34,992 nt of DNA, taken from positions 1 through 34,992 of the forward strand of contig JAKDUG010000004.1 in assembly GCA_030457805.1 (NCBI GenBank), in the 5' to 3' direction. This DNA is from Psychroflexus sp. GTDB taxonomy: Bacteria; Bacteroidota; Bacteroidia; Flavobacteriales; Flavobacteriaceae. The position numbers and the translations under genes were made by a program. Positions 26,009-34,696 of the stretch are shown one piece after another (the stretch's first letter is position 1; every line of letters starts with the position of its first letter). Under the pieces are notes generated by a model, which made no database searches, was not told the origin of the DNA, and worked only from the letters and a program-made list of their open reading frames with translations.

Positions 26009-27151
26009 ATGAAACAACACACTACTATTGTTTTTATGTTATGTTTTGTCTTAGGGTTTTCTCAAAAAGAATACGTCCAAGTTGATTCTAAGATATTAGA
26101 AGAAACACGCCAAATCAAGGTGCAGCTTCCGCGAAATTACGAAAAAAATAAAGAGAAAAAATATCCAGTCGTGGTCACTTTTGACGGCGATTATATGTTT
26201 GAGCCTGTAGCTGGAATATCTGATTTTTACTCTTATTGGGAGTATATTCCTGAAGTCATTGTCATTGGGATCAATCAAGCTGGCTTCCGTGAAGAAGATG
26301 GACAAAAGGATGACGGTGCTGGTTATCCTGAAGGAAAAGGAGTTAAGTTTTATGATTTTGTCAGCTTAGAAGTGATGAAATTTGTCGATGAAAACTATAG
26401 AGCCTCACCATTTGCCGTGATAGTCGGACAGGATTATATGTCAGATTTTGCGAGTTATTTTGTAATGAAGTCCAATCCTGTATTTAGAGGGTATATTAAT
26501 CTCAGTCCAGATTATACGCCCAATAATATTAACCGCTTGCAAGATGCTTTTGGTAAATCTAAACACAAAATATGGTATTATTTAGCAACGGCAGAAAATG
26601 ATGTTGACGCTTTGAGAACCAAGATTAGAGGAGCAAATGCAAAGTTCTCAATTGTTGAAAACGAAAACTTTTATTATTACTATGATGACATTAAAAAAGC
26701 AGACCACTTTAGTATGATTGGTCCTGCTTTACCTGAAGCTTTTCAAAATATTTTCTCGCTTTATAAACCCATTTCGCAACAAGAATATGACAGGCAAGTT
26801 TTAAAAGCAGATCACTATGTAGAATATCTTATTCAAAAGTATGAAACCATTTATGAACTTTATGCTTTAGACATTAAATACCGTGTGAGTGACTTTATGT
26901 ATATTCAACAAGCCATAGAAAAAAACAAGAAGTTTGACCAGTATAAAGACTTGGCTAAACTCGCTCAAAATGAACTTCCTAAGACTTTATTAGGCGACTA
27001 TTTTAGAGCTAGATATTTTGAAGAAGAAGGCAAACCGAAAAAAGCCATGCGCAGTTATCAAGATGCCTATGGCCTTGAGGAAGCTGGCGGGGTGACGAAT
27101 GATTATGTGCTTGATAAGGCTGAGACCATTAAAGAGACTTTCGGCTACTAA
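26009..27151 (+). CDS. Secreted alpha/beta-hydrolase (esterase D/Fes-like) protein with altered nucleophile
   Basis: 380-aa exported protein with a signal peptide (MKQHTTIVFMLCFVLGFSQ, cut near residue 18). Residues 20-255 follow the esterase D / enterochelin-esterase fold: RQIKVQLPRNYEKNKEKKYP, VVVTFDGDYMF, VIVIGINQAG, FVDENYRASPFAVIVG and ADHFSMIGPALPEAF with the likely catalytic His. At the nucleophile elbow the family GHSxGG is replaced by GQDYMS (Gly140-Gln141-Asp142), so the serine is missing. The last 120 residues are helical and end in a TPR-like segment (GDYFRARYFEEEGKPKKAM). It sits 26 nt after the membrane protein and 8 nt before radA. I expect it not to be an ordinary serine esterase; it may bind rather than cleave. 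Confidence 0.82.
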   Translation: MKQHTTIVFMLCFVLGFSQKEYVQVDSKILEETRQIKVQLPRNYEKNKEKKYPVVVTFDGDYMFEPVAGISDFYSYWEYIPEVIVIGINQAGFREEDGQKDDGAGYPEGKGVKFYDFVSLEVMKFVDENYRASPFAVIVGQDYMSDFASYFVMKSNPVFRGYINLSPDYTPNNINRLQDAFGKSKHKIWYYLATAENDVDALRTKIRGANAKFSIVENENFYYYYDDIKKADHFSMIGPALPEAFQNIFSLYKPISQQEYDRQVLKADHYVEYLIQKYETIYELYALDIKYRVSDFMYIQQAIEKNKKFDQYKDLAKLAQNELPKTLLGDYFRARYFEEEGKPKKAMRSYQDAYGLEEAGGVTNDYVLDKAETIKETFGY

Positions 27152-27159
27152 AAATAATT

Positions 27160-28524
27160 ATGGCAAAAACAAAAACCGTTTATTACTGTCAAAGCTGTGG
27201 CGCGCAATACGCCAAGTGGCAAGGGCAGTGCAATGCTTGTAAAGCGTGGAATACTTTAGCAGAAGAGATTGTTGAGAAATCAACAAAACCGAGTTGGGAT
27301 AGCCATGCACAAGAATCTCCAGCCAAAAAGAAACAACGACCAACTCTTATTGCTGATATTGAGGTGTCTGCCGTTCAGCGGCTCGAGACCAAAAATGGAG
27401 AATTCAATCGGGTTCTTGGTGGTGGCCTAGTGCCTGGCTCTGTCACCCTTCTTGGCGGGGAACCTGGGATTGGGAAAAGTACCTTGTTGTTGCAGCTGTC
27501 ACTTCAGTTTAAACAGAAAGTGCTGTATGTGTCTGGAGAAGAGAGTCAGCAGCAAATAAAGTTGAGAGCAGAGCGCATTTCTGATACTGAGAATAATTGT
27601 TACATCCTTTCAGAGACCAAAACCCAACACATTTTTAAACAAATAGGAGAGGTGCAACCTGATGTTTTGATTATTGATTCTATTCAGACTTTACATACGG
27701 ATTATATCGAAAGTTCGCCGGGTAGCGTTTCTCAAGTGCGCGAATGTGCAGCAGAACTGATCAAGTTTGCAAAGGAAACCAATACGCCAGTGCTCTTAAT
27801 TGGCCATATCAATAAAGAAGGAAGTATTGCTGGTCCCAAAGTTTTAGAACATATGGTCGATACTGTTTTGCAGTTTGAAGGTGACCGGAATTATGTCTAT
27901 CGCATCTTGCGTGCGCACAAAAACCGTTATGGCTCTACGCATGAATTAGGGATCTTTGAAATGCAAGCTTACGGATTAAAAGAAGTCAAAAACCCATCTG
28001 ACTTATTAATATCTAAAATAGATAATGGACTTAGCGGAACGGCCATTGCCGCAACTTTAGAAGGTATCCGTCCATTGATGATTGAGATTCAGGCATTGGT
28101 CAGTACAGCAGTTTATGGAACGCCACAACGTTCCACCACAGGTTATCACGTGAAAAGATTAAATATGCTTTTGGCAGTTTTAGAAAAGCGTGCAGGCTTT
28201 AAACTCGGTGCTAAAGATGTCTTTTTAAATATTACTGGAGGTATTCAAGTCGATGATCCTGCTATTGATCTCGCTGTTGTGGCAGCTATTTTATCTTCCA
28301 ATGAAGATGAAGCCATCCCAAATGATATTTGTTTTGCTGCTGAAGTTGGATTGGCTGGTGAAATTAGGCCAGTGACCCGGATTGAGCAGCGCGTGATTGA
28401 AGCCGAAAAGTTAGGCTTTGGCAGAATAATTGTTTCCAAACAAGCTAAACTTCCCAAAACGAATTATACAATAGAGGTCTTTAAAGTTGCAAAGATTCAG
28501 GATTTAGTTAAAATCTTATTTTAA
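27160..28524 (+). CDS. radA: DNA repair protein RadA
   Basis: RecA-like ATPase that promotes branch migration in recombinational repair. The N-terminal zinc finger YYCQSCGAQYAKWQGQCNAC holds four Cys. Walker A GGEPGIGKST is at about residues 98-107, and the RadA-specific KNRYG motif occurs in RAHKNRYGSTHELGIFEM (about 248-265). A Lon-protease-like C-terminal domain follows (GGIQVDDPAIDLAVVAAIL). 454 aa is full length. It is the last gene of the panC unit, 8 nt after the esterase-like gene. Confidence 0.96.
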   Translation: MAKTKTVYYCQSCGAQYAKWQGQCNACKAWNTLAEEIVEKSTKPSWDSHAQESPAKKKQRPTLIADIEVSAVQRLETKNGEFNRVLGGGLVPGSVTLLGGEPGIGKSTLLLQLSLQFKQKVLYVSGEESQQQIKLRAERISDTENNCYILSETKTQHIFKQIGEVQPDVLIIDSIQTLHTDYIESSPGSVSQVRECAAELIKFAKETNTPVLLIGHINKEGSIAGPKVLEHMVDTVLQFEGDRNYVYRILRAHKNRYGSTHELGIFEMQAYGLKEVKNPSDLLISKIDNGLSGTAIAATLEGIRPLMIEIQALVSTAVYGTPQRSTTGYHVKRLNMLLAVLEKRAGFKLGAKDVFLNITGGIQVDDPAIDLAVVAAILSSNEDEAIPNDICFAAEVGLAGEIRPVTRIEQRVIEAEKLGFGRIIVSKQAKLPKTNYTIEVFKVAKIQDLVKILF

Positions 28525-28538
28525 AGTTTTTTTTATCT

Positions 28539-28546
28539 TATTTTTG
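28539..28546 (+). promoter_or_regulatory. Promoter -7 element of the lytic transglycosylase gene
   Basis: TATTTTTG is an exact TAnnTTTG match ending 27 nt before the ATG at 28573, in the 48-nt gap after radA. It suggests a separate transcript. Confidence 0.55.
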
Positions 28547-28572
28547 AATTCTTTCAATTTGAAATAAAAGGA

Positions 28573-30099
28573 ATGAAGTATGTATTGGTTTTAAGTCTTT
28601 GCGTTTTGACTTTAACAAGTCAGGCGCAAATAGATCCAGAATCTAAACTGAGTAAACAGGAGTTTCATGAAATTATTCAGGATTCGGTTAAAATTGTTTT
28701 TGAAGATTACAAAAAGACAATTCGTCTGGATTCCGTTTGGCAGCAGGCCTTGTCTAACTCCGAGCTTTTTGAAGAAATTCACAATGATATCACAGTCAAA
28801 AATTTAGAGCGTGAGTCTATTAAAACTGTTGAAACTGATGTTTTAAAAGAGCGTCTCAAGCGCTTGAATCAAAAAACACCCTTTCATATTGAATACAATC
28901 CATCTTTAGAAGGTGTGATCAATTATTATTTGAGTCGTGGGCAAAAAAGCACAGAACGTTTGATAAGCTTAAGTCGTTTTTATTTTCCACTTTTCGAAAG
29001 AACCTTTGACAAGTACGATGTTCCTTTAGAGATGAAATATCTCGCGCTGGTTGAGTCAGCCTTAAATCCGCAGGCAAAATCACGTGTTGGTGCAACAGGT
29101 TTATGGCAGTTTATGTTTGCGACAGGCAAAATGTACGATTTGGATGTCAGTAGTTATGTTGACGAGCGCATGGATCCTGTGGCATCGACAGAAGCTGCAG
29201 CACAATACCTCAAGAAACTTTACAACATGTTTGATGATTGGGATTTGGCTCTTGCGGCTTATAATTCTGGTCCTGGGAATGTGTCTAAAGCAATCAGAAG
29301 AAGCGGAGGCGAAATTAATTACTGGAAACTCAGACGTTTTCTACCCCGAGAAACGGCGGGCTATGTGCCATCTTTTCAAGCGATGATGTATCTTTTTGAA
29401 TATGCTGATGAACACCATTTAGCGCCAAATGAACCTACACATGTTTTCTATGCCACAGATACAGTTCATACCAAAGGTTTAATCAAACTGGAGCATGTTG
29501 CCAAAGCCACAAGTATTGATCTTGACTATTTAAAATTCTTAAATCCAAGCTATAAATTAGGCATCATTCCTTATGAAGAAAATAAGGCGTACTACTTGCG
29601 TTTACCTTACCATGCTGTCGGTTTATTTGTCGCCAATGAAGATAAAATATACGATTATGCAGAAGTGCAGATTGCCAACCATGATGAGCCTTTACCAAAG
29701 TATTATAAAGCTGATGATAAGGTTTATTACCGTGTAAAATCTGGTGATTACTTAGGTCGTGTTGCACAGAAATTTGGTGTTTACACAAGTCAAATTCGGC
29801 GGTGGAATAATATGCGTTCTGATAAACTTAGTATTGGCCAACGTTTGACAATCTACCCAAAGAAACCAACAGCAATTGTTGAGTCTTCACCGAATAAGAA
29901 ATCAAAAACGACAGAATCTAAGAAGGAAACAGCGCAATCTTCTTCAAAAACAGCGACTTATAACGTTAAAAATGGAGACTCCCTGTGGAGTATTTCACGT
30001 AAATTCCCACATGTGACGATTGAAGATATCAAAAAAATAAATGACCTTAATACAAATCGACTTAAGCCAGGAATGACTTTACAGATTCGTAAAAGTTAA
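28573..30099 (+). CDS. MltD-like membrane-bound lytic murein transglycosylase with LysM repeats
   Basis: Cleaves the glycan strands of peptidoglycan to 1,6-anhydro ends in the periplasm. A signal peptide (MKYVLVLSLCVLTLTSQAQ) precedes a helical linker. The SLT domain spans about residues 135-270, with catalytic Glu161 in ALVESALNP followed by GATGLWQFM and AAYNSGPGNVSKAI. Two clear LysM peptidoglycan-binding repeats lie at 385-430 (YRVKSGDYLGRVAQKFGVYT) and 462-506 (YNVKNGDSLWSISRKFPHVT), joined by a Ser/Lys/Thr linker. A weaker LysM-like stretch may occupy 295-345. 508 aa is complete. The signal peptide has no lipobox Cys of the E. coli MltD kind. Confidence 0.92.
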   Translation: MKYVLVLSLCVLTLTSQAQIDPESKLSKQEFHEIIQDSVKIVFEDYKKTIRLDSVWQQALSNSELFEEIHNDITVKNLERESIKTVETDVLKERLKRLNQKTPFHIEYNPSLEGVINYYLSRGQKSTERLISLSRFYFPLFERTFDKYDVPLEMKYLALVESALNPQAKSRVGATGLWQFMFATGKMYDLDVSSYVDERMDPVASTEAAAQYLKKLYNMFDDWDLALAAYNSGPGNVSKAIRRSGGEINYWKLRRFLPRETAGYVPSFQAMMYLFEYADEHHLAPNEPTHVFYATDTVHTKGLIKLEHVAKATSIDLDYLKFLNPSYKLGIIPYEENKAYYLRLPYHAVGLFVANEDKIYDYAEVQIANHDEPLPKYYKADDKVYYRVKSGDYLGRVAQKFGVYTSQIRRWNNMRSDKLSIGQRLTIYPKKPTAIVESSPNKKSKTTESKKETAQSSSKTATYNVKNGDSLWSISRKFPHVTIEDIKKINDLNTNRLKPGMTLQIRKS

Positions 30100-30123
30100 G
30101 GTTTAAGAAACTTCTTAAAAGAC

Positions 30124-30163
30124 AAAGCGGCGTTCTCAAAATCTTGAGAACGCCGCTTTTTTT
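30124..30163 (+). terminator. Intrinsic terminator after the lytic transglycosylase gene
   Basis: AAAGCGGCGTTCTCAA (30124-30139) pairs perfectly over 16 bp with TTGAGAACGCCGCTTT (30144-30159), with a 4-nt loop and a run of T residues after it. It is the strongest hairpin in the window and separates this unit from the convergent efflux operon. Confidence 0.95.
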
Positions 30164-30181
30164 AGTCTTGCTTTTTAAAAA

Positions 30182-30370
30182 TTAATCCTTTACGCCAAAA
30201 TATTTTCTGAGGATATCTTCTAGTAAACACCACTTTGTGATTGAGGATTGTAATAAATTCGCGCCAACAAAGGCTGTAAACCAAAGCCAATTAATGTTGA
30301 CATATACGGCAAGGAGAAGACTGATCAATACAAATGTACCAGCGATTCCTCTGACTAATCTATTTCTCAT
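30182..30370 (-). CDS. DUF2892 family small membrane protein
   Basis: 62-aa protein with two hydrophobic helices (residues about 8-24 and 28-43) and a short Cys-containing tail (TKWCLLEDILRKYFGVKD). The start MRNRLVRGIAGTFVLISLLL and the hairpin layout fit the DUF2892 (YgaP transmembrane-like) family. It begins 17 nt after the RND pump stop on the same strand, so it is the last gene of the efflux operon. Function is unknown. Family members often accompany rhodanese or efflux genes; a chaperone or accessory role with the pump is only a guess. Confidence 0.82.
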   Translation of the reverse strand: MRNRLVRGIAGTFVLISLLLAVYVNINWLWFTAFVGANLLQSSITKWCLLEDILRKYFGVKD

Positions 30371-30387
30371 AACTTTTATTTTTTAAA

Positions 30388-33300
30388 TTATTTGTACTTG
30401 TTTTTCATCATTAAATAATACACCAATGGCACGATGAGTAGAGTTAAAAAAGTGGAGCCAATTGTTCCGCCCATTAGTGAAATTGCTAAACCTTGAAATA
30501 TGGGATCAAACAGAATAACAAAGGCGCCAATCACAACTGTTCCTGCAGTTAATAGAATTGGCGTTGTTCGTACAGCGCCAGCTTCAATAACAGCTTGCTT
30601 TAAAGGAATGCCATCTGCTAATCTGATATTGATAAAGTCGATGAGCAGGACGGAGTTCCGGACCATGATTCCTGCCAGAGCAATCATTCCAATAAAAGAT
30701 GTTGCCGTAAAGAAAGCATCCATCATCCAGTGGCCTAAAATAATTCCGATCATCGATAACGGAATGGCCACCATCATCACAATTGGCGTTTTGAAATTTT
30801 GGAACCAGCCGACAATCAGCATATAGATAATGATAATCACGCCGCCAAAAGCCAATCCGAGATCTCTAAAAACTTCAAGTGTAATCTGCCATTCACCATC
30901 CCATTTAACGGTGTAATCATTTGTGTTTTCTGGCTGACCAACATAGAGTTCACTCAATTCATAGCCTTTAGGAATCTCAATGTTTTTGAGTTGATCTTCC
31001 ATTCCTAAAATGGCATAAACTGGGCTTTCAAGATCACCAGCCATTTCAGCAGTGACGTACACCACTGACATTTGGTTTTTTCTGTATTTGCTTTTAGGGA
31101 TTTCACCTTCCTTAATTGAAACTAAATCACCAATTGGGACCATTTGACCTTTTTGAGATTTGATCTCAATTTTGTTCAAACCATCAATATTCTTCTGTGT
31201 TTCATCAAGTTTTAAAACAATAGCCACTTGCTCAGTTTTCTCAGGCATATACATTGCACTCACAGCATCGTTGCCAAGAGCAGTTCTCAAGCTATGTACA
31301 ATTTGTTGTGTGCTGATTCCTGCTTTTTGAGCCTTATCTTTATTAATATCATAAGTCAACTCAGTTTGTGGCGCTTCAATACGCCAATCGATATCAACGA
31401 CATCTGTTGCGTTTTTTAAAATATTTTTAATCTCTTGGGCAATCCTGATTTGTTCTTCTTCATTTGGGCCATAAATCTCTGCCACGATAGTTGATAAAAC
31501 TGGTGGCCCCGGTGGTACTTCAACAATCTTTGCATTGGCCTTGTGTTTTTCAGCAACCTCTTGAATCCCTGGACGCATCAGTTTTGCAATGTCATGACTT
31601 TGCAAGCTGCGGTCATCTTTGTCTTTGATATTGACTTGAATATCAGCATGGTGATTTTCCTTTCGCATATCATAGTGGCGCACGAGTCCGTTGAATGTAA
31701 TTGGCGCTGCTGCCCCGATATAGCTTTGGTAATTCAGAACATATTCCTCTTGAGAAATGTATTGTGTGATGTCTTTCACAGCTGCTGAAGTTTCCTCGAG
31801 TGTGCTGCCTTCTGGTAAATCAACAATCACTTGGAACTCATTCTTATTGTCAAAAGGTAACATTTTGACTAAAACTGTTTCTGTGAAAAAGAGAGATAGT
31901 GTTCCAAATAAAACGAGCGCTGTCACGCCAATAACGAGAAAAGCTTTCTTCTTGTTTTCTAAAAGCGGTCTTTCAAATCTGTCGTAAAGCTTATAAATTC
32001 TAGTATTTTCAATGCCTTGTGCTTCATCGGTATTTGCGAGCTCATCAGATTTGTTTTTCTCTTTCCCCCTTAAAAATATATAGCCTAAATAAGGTGTGAT
32101 TGTCAAGGCGACAAAGAGCGATAAAATCATTGCGATTGAAGCACCAATCGGCATCGGACTCATGTAAGGCCCCATCATGCCGCTGACAAATGCCATGGGC
32201 AAGACTGAAGCAATCACAGTGAAAGTTGCTAAAATTGTTGGATTTCCTACTTCGTTAATGGCATAAAGTGCTGCTTCTTTAAAGGGGAGTTTCCGCATTT
32301 TAAAATGCCTGTGCATATTCTCTGCGATAATAATGGAGTCGTCCACTACAATTCCCGTTACGAAAACCAAGGCAAAGAGTGTGATTCTGTTCAGTGTATA
32401 ATCCAACAGATAATAACTTAATAAAGTCAAGGCAAAGGTAATTGGTACAGATAAGAAAACAACCAAACCACCTCGCCATCCCATGGCGAGCATGACCACT
32501 AAAGTCACGGCGATAATTGCACCGATGAGGTGAAGCATTAATTCAGAAACCTTATCAGAAGCCGTTTCTCCATAGTTACGAGTCACTTCAACTTTAACAT
32601 CACTAGGAATGGTGTTTTGCTTTAAAAGCTCAACACGCTCCAAAATTTGGTCAGCGATATTCATCGCGTCAGCTCCTTTTCTTTTAGCAACTGATAAAGT
32701 GACAGCAGGATATTCTGAAGGACTATTTTCAGCATTGATCACGTCACCAGCACCATAGCCAAAATTCGCATATTGATTTGGTATTTCTGCAGTGAGTTCA
32801 ACAGAAGCGACCTGATTTAAATAAATAGGCATCCGATTTTTTTGACCAATGATCAGTTTTTCAAGATCTTCTTTTGACTCAAAAAAGCCATTTGTCTTCA
32901 CTTTAAACTCGCGATTATTTTGGCTAAAGCTACCCAATTGCATTTGCACATTATTAGCAGAGATGTGCTTTCTAATTGTCAAGGGATCAACTTCAGCCGA
33001 TGTCATTTTTGAAGGATCGAGAACAATGTTTAGAGCTTCATTACGGCCACCAATAATTTCAGTTTGGGCGACATCATTAATTGTTTTGATTTCATTCTCA
33101 ACCTCCTGAGCGATTTTTTTAAGCTGAAAATCATCGTATTTTTCACTCCACAATGTCAACCCTAAGATAGGCACATCATCAATGGATCTCGTCTTGATTA
33201 GCGGTTGTGAAATACCTTGTGGCATTTCATCCATATGCTTCATGATTTCGTCATAAAGCTTGACATAAGAACGCTCCACATCTTCCCCGACATAAAACTG

Positions 33301-33594
33301 AGCAATCATCATTCCCTGACCTGGAAGTGCAGAGGAGTGTACAAACTTGACGCCTTTGACGTTCGAGACTATTTTTTCTAATGGCGCAATCACGCGTGAC
33401 TCAACTTCACTTGGTGTTGCACCTGGATAAGCCACAAAAACATCAGCCATCGGCACGTCAATTTGTGGCTCTTCTTCTCTTGGAATTAAAAACGAGCTGT
33501 AAACACCGATAGCCATAAAAACGACCATCAGCAAAACAGTCAGTTTTGAGTCTAAAAAAATTTTAGCAATTTTGCCAGCAATACCTTGTTTCAT
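30388..33594 (-). CDS. RND family efflux pump inner-membrane permease
   Basis: Proton-driven pump of the AcrB/MexB superfamily that moves substrates from periplasm or inner membrane into the TolC duct. It has 1068 aa, twelve membrane helices and two large periplasmic loops. The start region SSFLIPREEEPQIDVPMADVF is typical. The proton-relay Asp pair is Asp418-Asp419 in GIVVDDSIIIAENM (TM4). At the TM10 position equivalent to AcrB Lys940 I read Arg979 in GIMVRNSVLLIDF. The HlyD adaptor gene lies 6 nt upstream. No CzcA-type metal signature was noticed, so a drug or organic substrate is more likely than a metal, but this is not firm. Confidence 0.93.
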   Translation of the reverse strand: MKQGIAGKIAKIFLDSKLTVLLMVVFMAIGVYSSFLIPREEEPQIDVPMADVFVAYPGATPSEVESRVIAPLEKIVSNVKGVKFVHSSALPGQGMMIAQFYVGEDVERSYVKLYDEIMKHMDEMPQGISQPLIKTRSIDDVPILGLTLWSEKYDDFQLKKIAQEVENEIKTINDVAQTEIIGGRNEALNIVLDPSKMTSAEVDPLTIRKHISANNVQMQLGSFSQNNREFKVKTNGFFESKEDLEKLIIGQKNRMPIYLNQVASVELTAEIPNQYANFGYGAGDVINAENSPSEYPAVTLSVAKRKGADAMNIADQILERVELLKQNTIPSDVKVEVTRNYGETASDKVSELMLHLIGAIIAVTLVVMLAMGWRGGLVVFLSVPITFALTLLSYYLLDYTLNRITLFALVFVTGIVVDDSIIIAENMHRHFKMRKLPFKEAALYAINEVGNPTILATFTVIASVLPMAFVSGMMGPYMSPMPIGASIAMILSLFVALTITPYLGYIFLRGKEKNKSDELANTDEAQGIENTRIYKLYDRFERPLLENKKKAFLVIGVTALVLFGTLSLFFTETVLVKMLPFDNKNEFQVIVDLPEGSTLEETSAAVKDITQYISQEEYVLNYQSYIGAAAPITFNGLVRHYDMRKENHHADIQVNIKDKDDRSLQSHDIAKLMRPGIQEVAEKHKANAKIVEVPPGPPVLSTIVAEIYGPNEEEQIRIAQEIKNILKNATDVVDIDWRIEAPQTELTYDINKDKAQKAGISTQQIVHSLRTALGNDAVSAMYMPEKTEQVAIVLKLDETQKNIDGLNKIEIKSQKGQMVPIGDLVSIKEGEIPKSKYRKNQMSVVYVTAEMAGDLESPVYAILGMEDQLKNIEIPKGYELSELYVGQPENTNDYTVKWDGEWQITLEVFRDLGLAFGGVIIIIYMLIVGWFQNFKTPIVMMVAIPLSMIGIILGHWMMDAFFTATSFIGMIALAGIMVRNSVLLIDFINIRLADGIPLKQAVIEAGAVRTTPILLTAGTVVIGAFVILFDPIFQGLAISLMGGTIGSTFLTLLIVPLVYYLMMKNKYK

Positions 33595-33600
33595 TGTTTT

Positions 33601-34683
33601 TTATTTAAGGCGAATTGGAGCGCCGTTGTACAATCTTGAGTCAGCCTGGAGGATGTAGGTGTCATCGGCAGAAATGCCAGAAATCACTTCGATCATGTCG
33701 TCATGTGTTTTTCCAAGTCTTAACCAATTTAAAATTGCTGTGTTTGAGCTACTTATTGTATACACGCCTTGGAGTTCGCCTTTTGAAATGATCGCTTCTT
33801 TTTCGATCATCAGTTGTGTGGCTGCTGTCTTTTCGTTTTTAACTTTAAAATTAATACTGGCATACATTCCTGATTTTGCGGCATCAGGAGATTGATCTAA
33901 AACGGCTTTAACTTTATATTGTCCGTTTGTTTGAGAGGCAGAACCGGCAACTTCAGAAACTTTTGCCGTTGTTTGAAGACCGAGACTTGAAATACTGACA
34001 GCGACAGAATCACCAATTTTGATATTTGAAATTTGTGATTCAGAGACAGTGGTATGGATTTCAAATTTTGATAAATTTTCAATCCTCAATAAGGGTTCTC
34101 CTGGTTGAGCCAAATTGCCAACCTCTGCATAAATATTGGTGACAATACCGTCAAATGCCGCGCGAAGATTTGTATAGGCAAACTGCGATTCAACTTCAGC
34201 TATCATTTGCTGGGCTGCTTCTTGGTTTGCTTTTGCCATATCGAAAGCCATTTCTATATTGTCAAATTCTTTCTGACTGATGCTATTCTTTTCGAGTAAA
34301 TTTTGGTAGCGTTCATAATCGCGTTTTGCATTTTTGAAATTAGCTTTCGTCTTATTTATTTCTGCAGCCACTTGTGCTTTTTTTGCATTAATTTCTTGGC
34401 TATTGATGTGTATCAAAGGATCTCCTTTTTTGATTTTCTGGCCTACTTCAACAGGGACTTCTTCAATATAGCCCATCATTCTTGTGCTCATCGTGGCTTG
34501 ATCAAGCGCCTTGATTTGCCCGCTTGTACTGATCAATGAAGAGTTTGATGCTTTAACGGTTGCTGTTTCAACTGTAATTGGATCTTTCTGTTGTTTTGTT
34601 GTTTCTTTATTTTCCTTATTGCCACAGCTCATAAAGCTGACGATGAAAATGAATGCAACTGATTTTATTAAAAATTTTGTCAT
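33601..34683 (-). CDS. RND efflux periplasmic adaptor (membrane fusion protein), lipoprotein
   Basis: Links the RND pump to the outer-membrane channel. The 360-aa protein has a lipoprotein signal MTKFLIKSVAFIFIVSFMSC with the anchored Cys20. It follows with a barrel-sandwich half (TRMMGYIEEVPVEVGQKIKK), a coiled-coil hairpin (about residues 110-170, NKTKANFKNAKRDYERYQNL), the second lipoyl half (NLRAAFDGIVTNIYAEVG, LAQPGEPLLRIENL) and beta-barrel domains. The order channel-adaptor-pump and the 6-nt spacing to the pump gene show a single tripartite operon. The start is 13 nt after the TolC-type stop. Confidence 0.93.
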   Translation of the reverse strand: MTKFLIKSVAFIFIVSFMSCGNKENKETTKQQKDPITVETATVKASNSSLISTSGQIKALDQATMSTRMMGYIEEVPVEVGQKIKKGDPLIHINSQEINAKKAQVAAEINKTKANFKNAKRDYERYQNLLEKNSISQKEFDNIEMAFDMAKANQEAAQQMIAEVESQFAYTNLRAAFDGIVTNIYAEVGNLAQPGEPLLRIENLSKFEIHTTVSESQISNIKIGDSVAVSISSLGLQTTAKVSEVAGSASQTNGQYKVKAVLDQSPDAAKSGMYASINFKVKNEKTAATQLMIEKEAIISKGELQGVYTISSSNTAILNWLRLGKTHDDMIEVISGISADDTYILQADSRLYNGAPIRLK

Positions 34684-34696
34684 GATCAGGGTTTGT

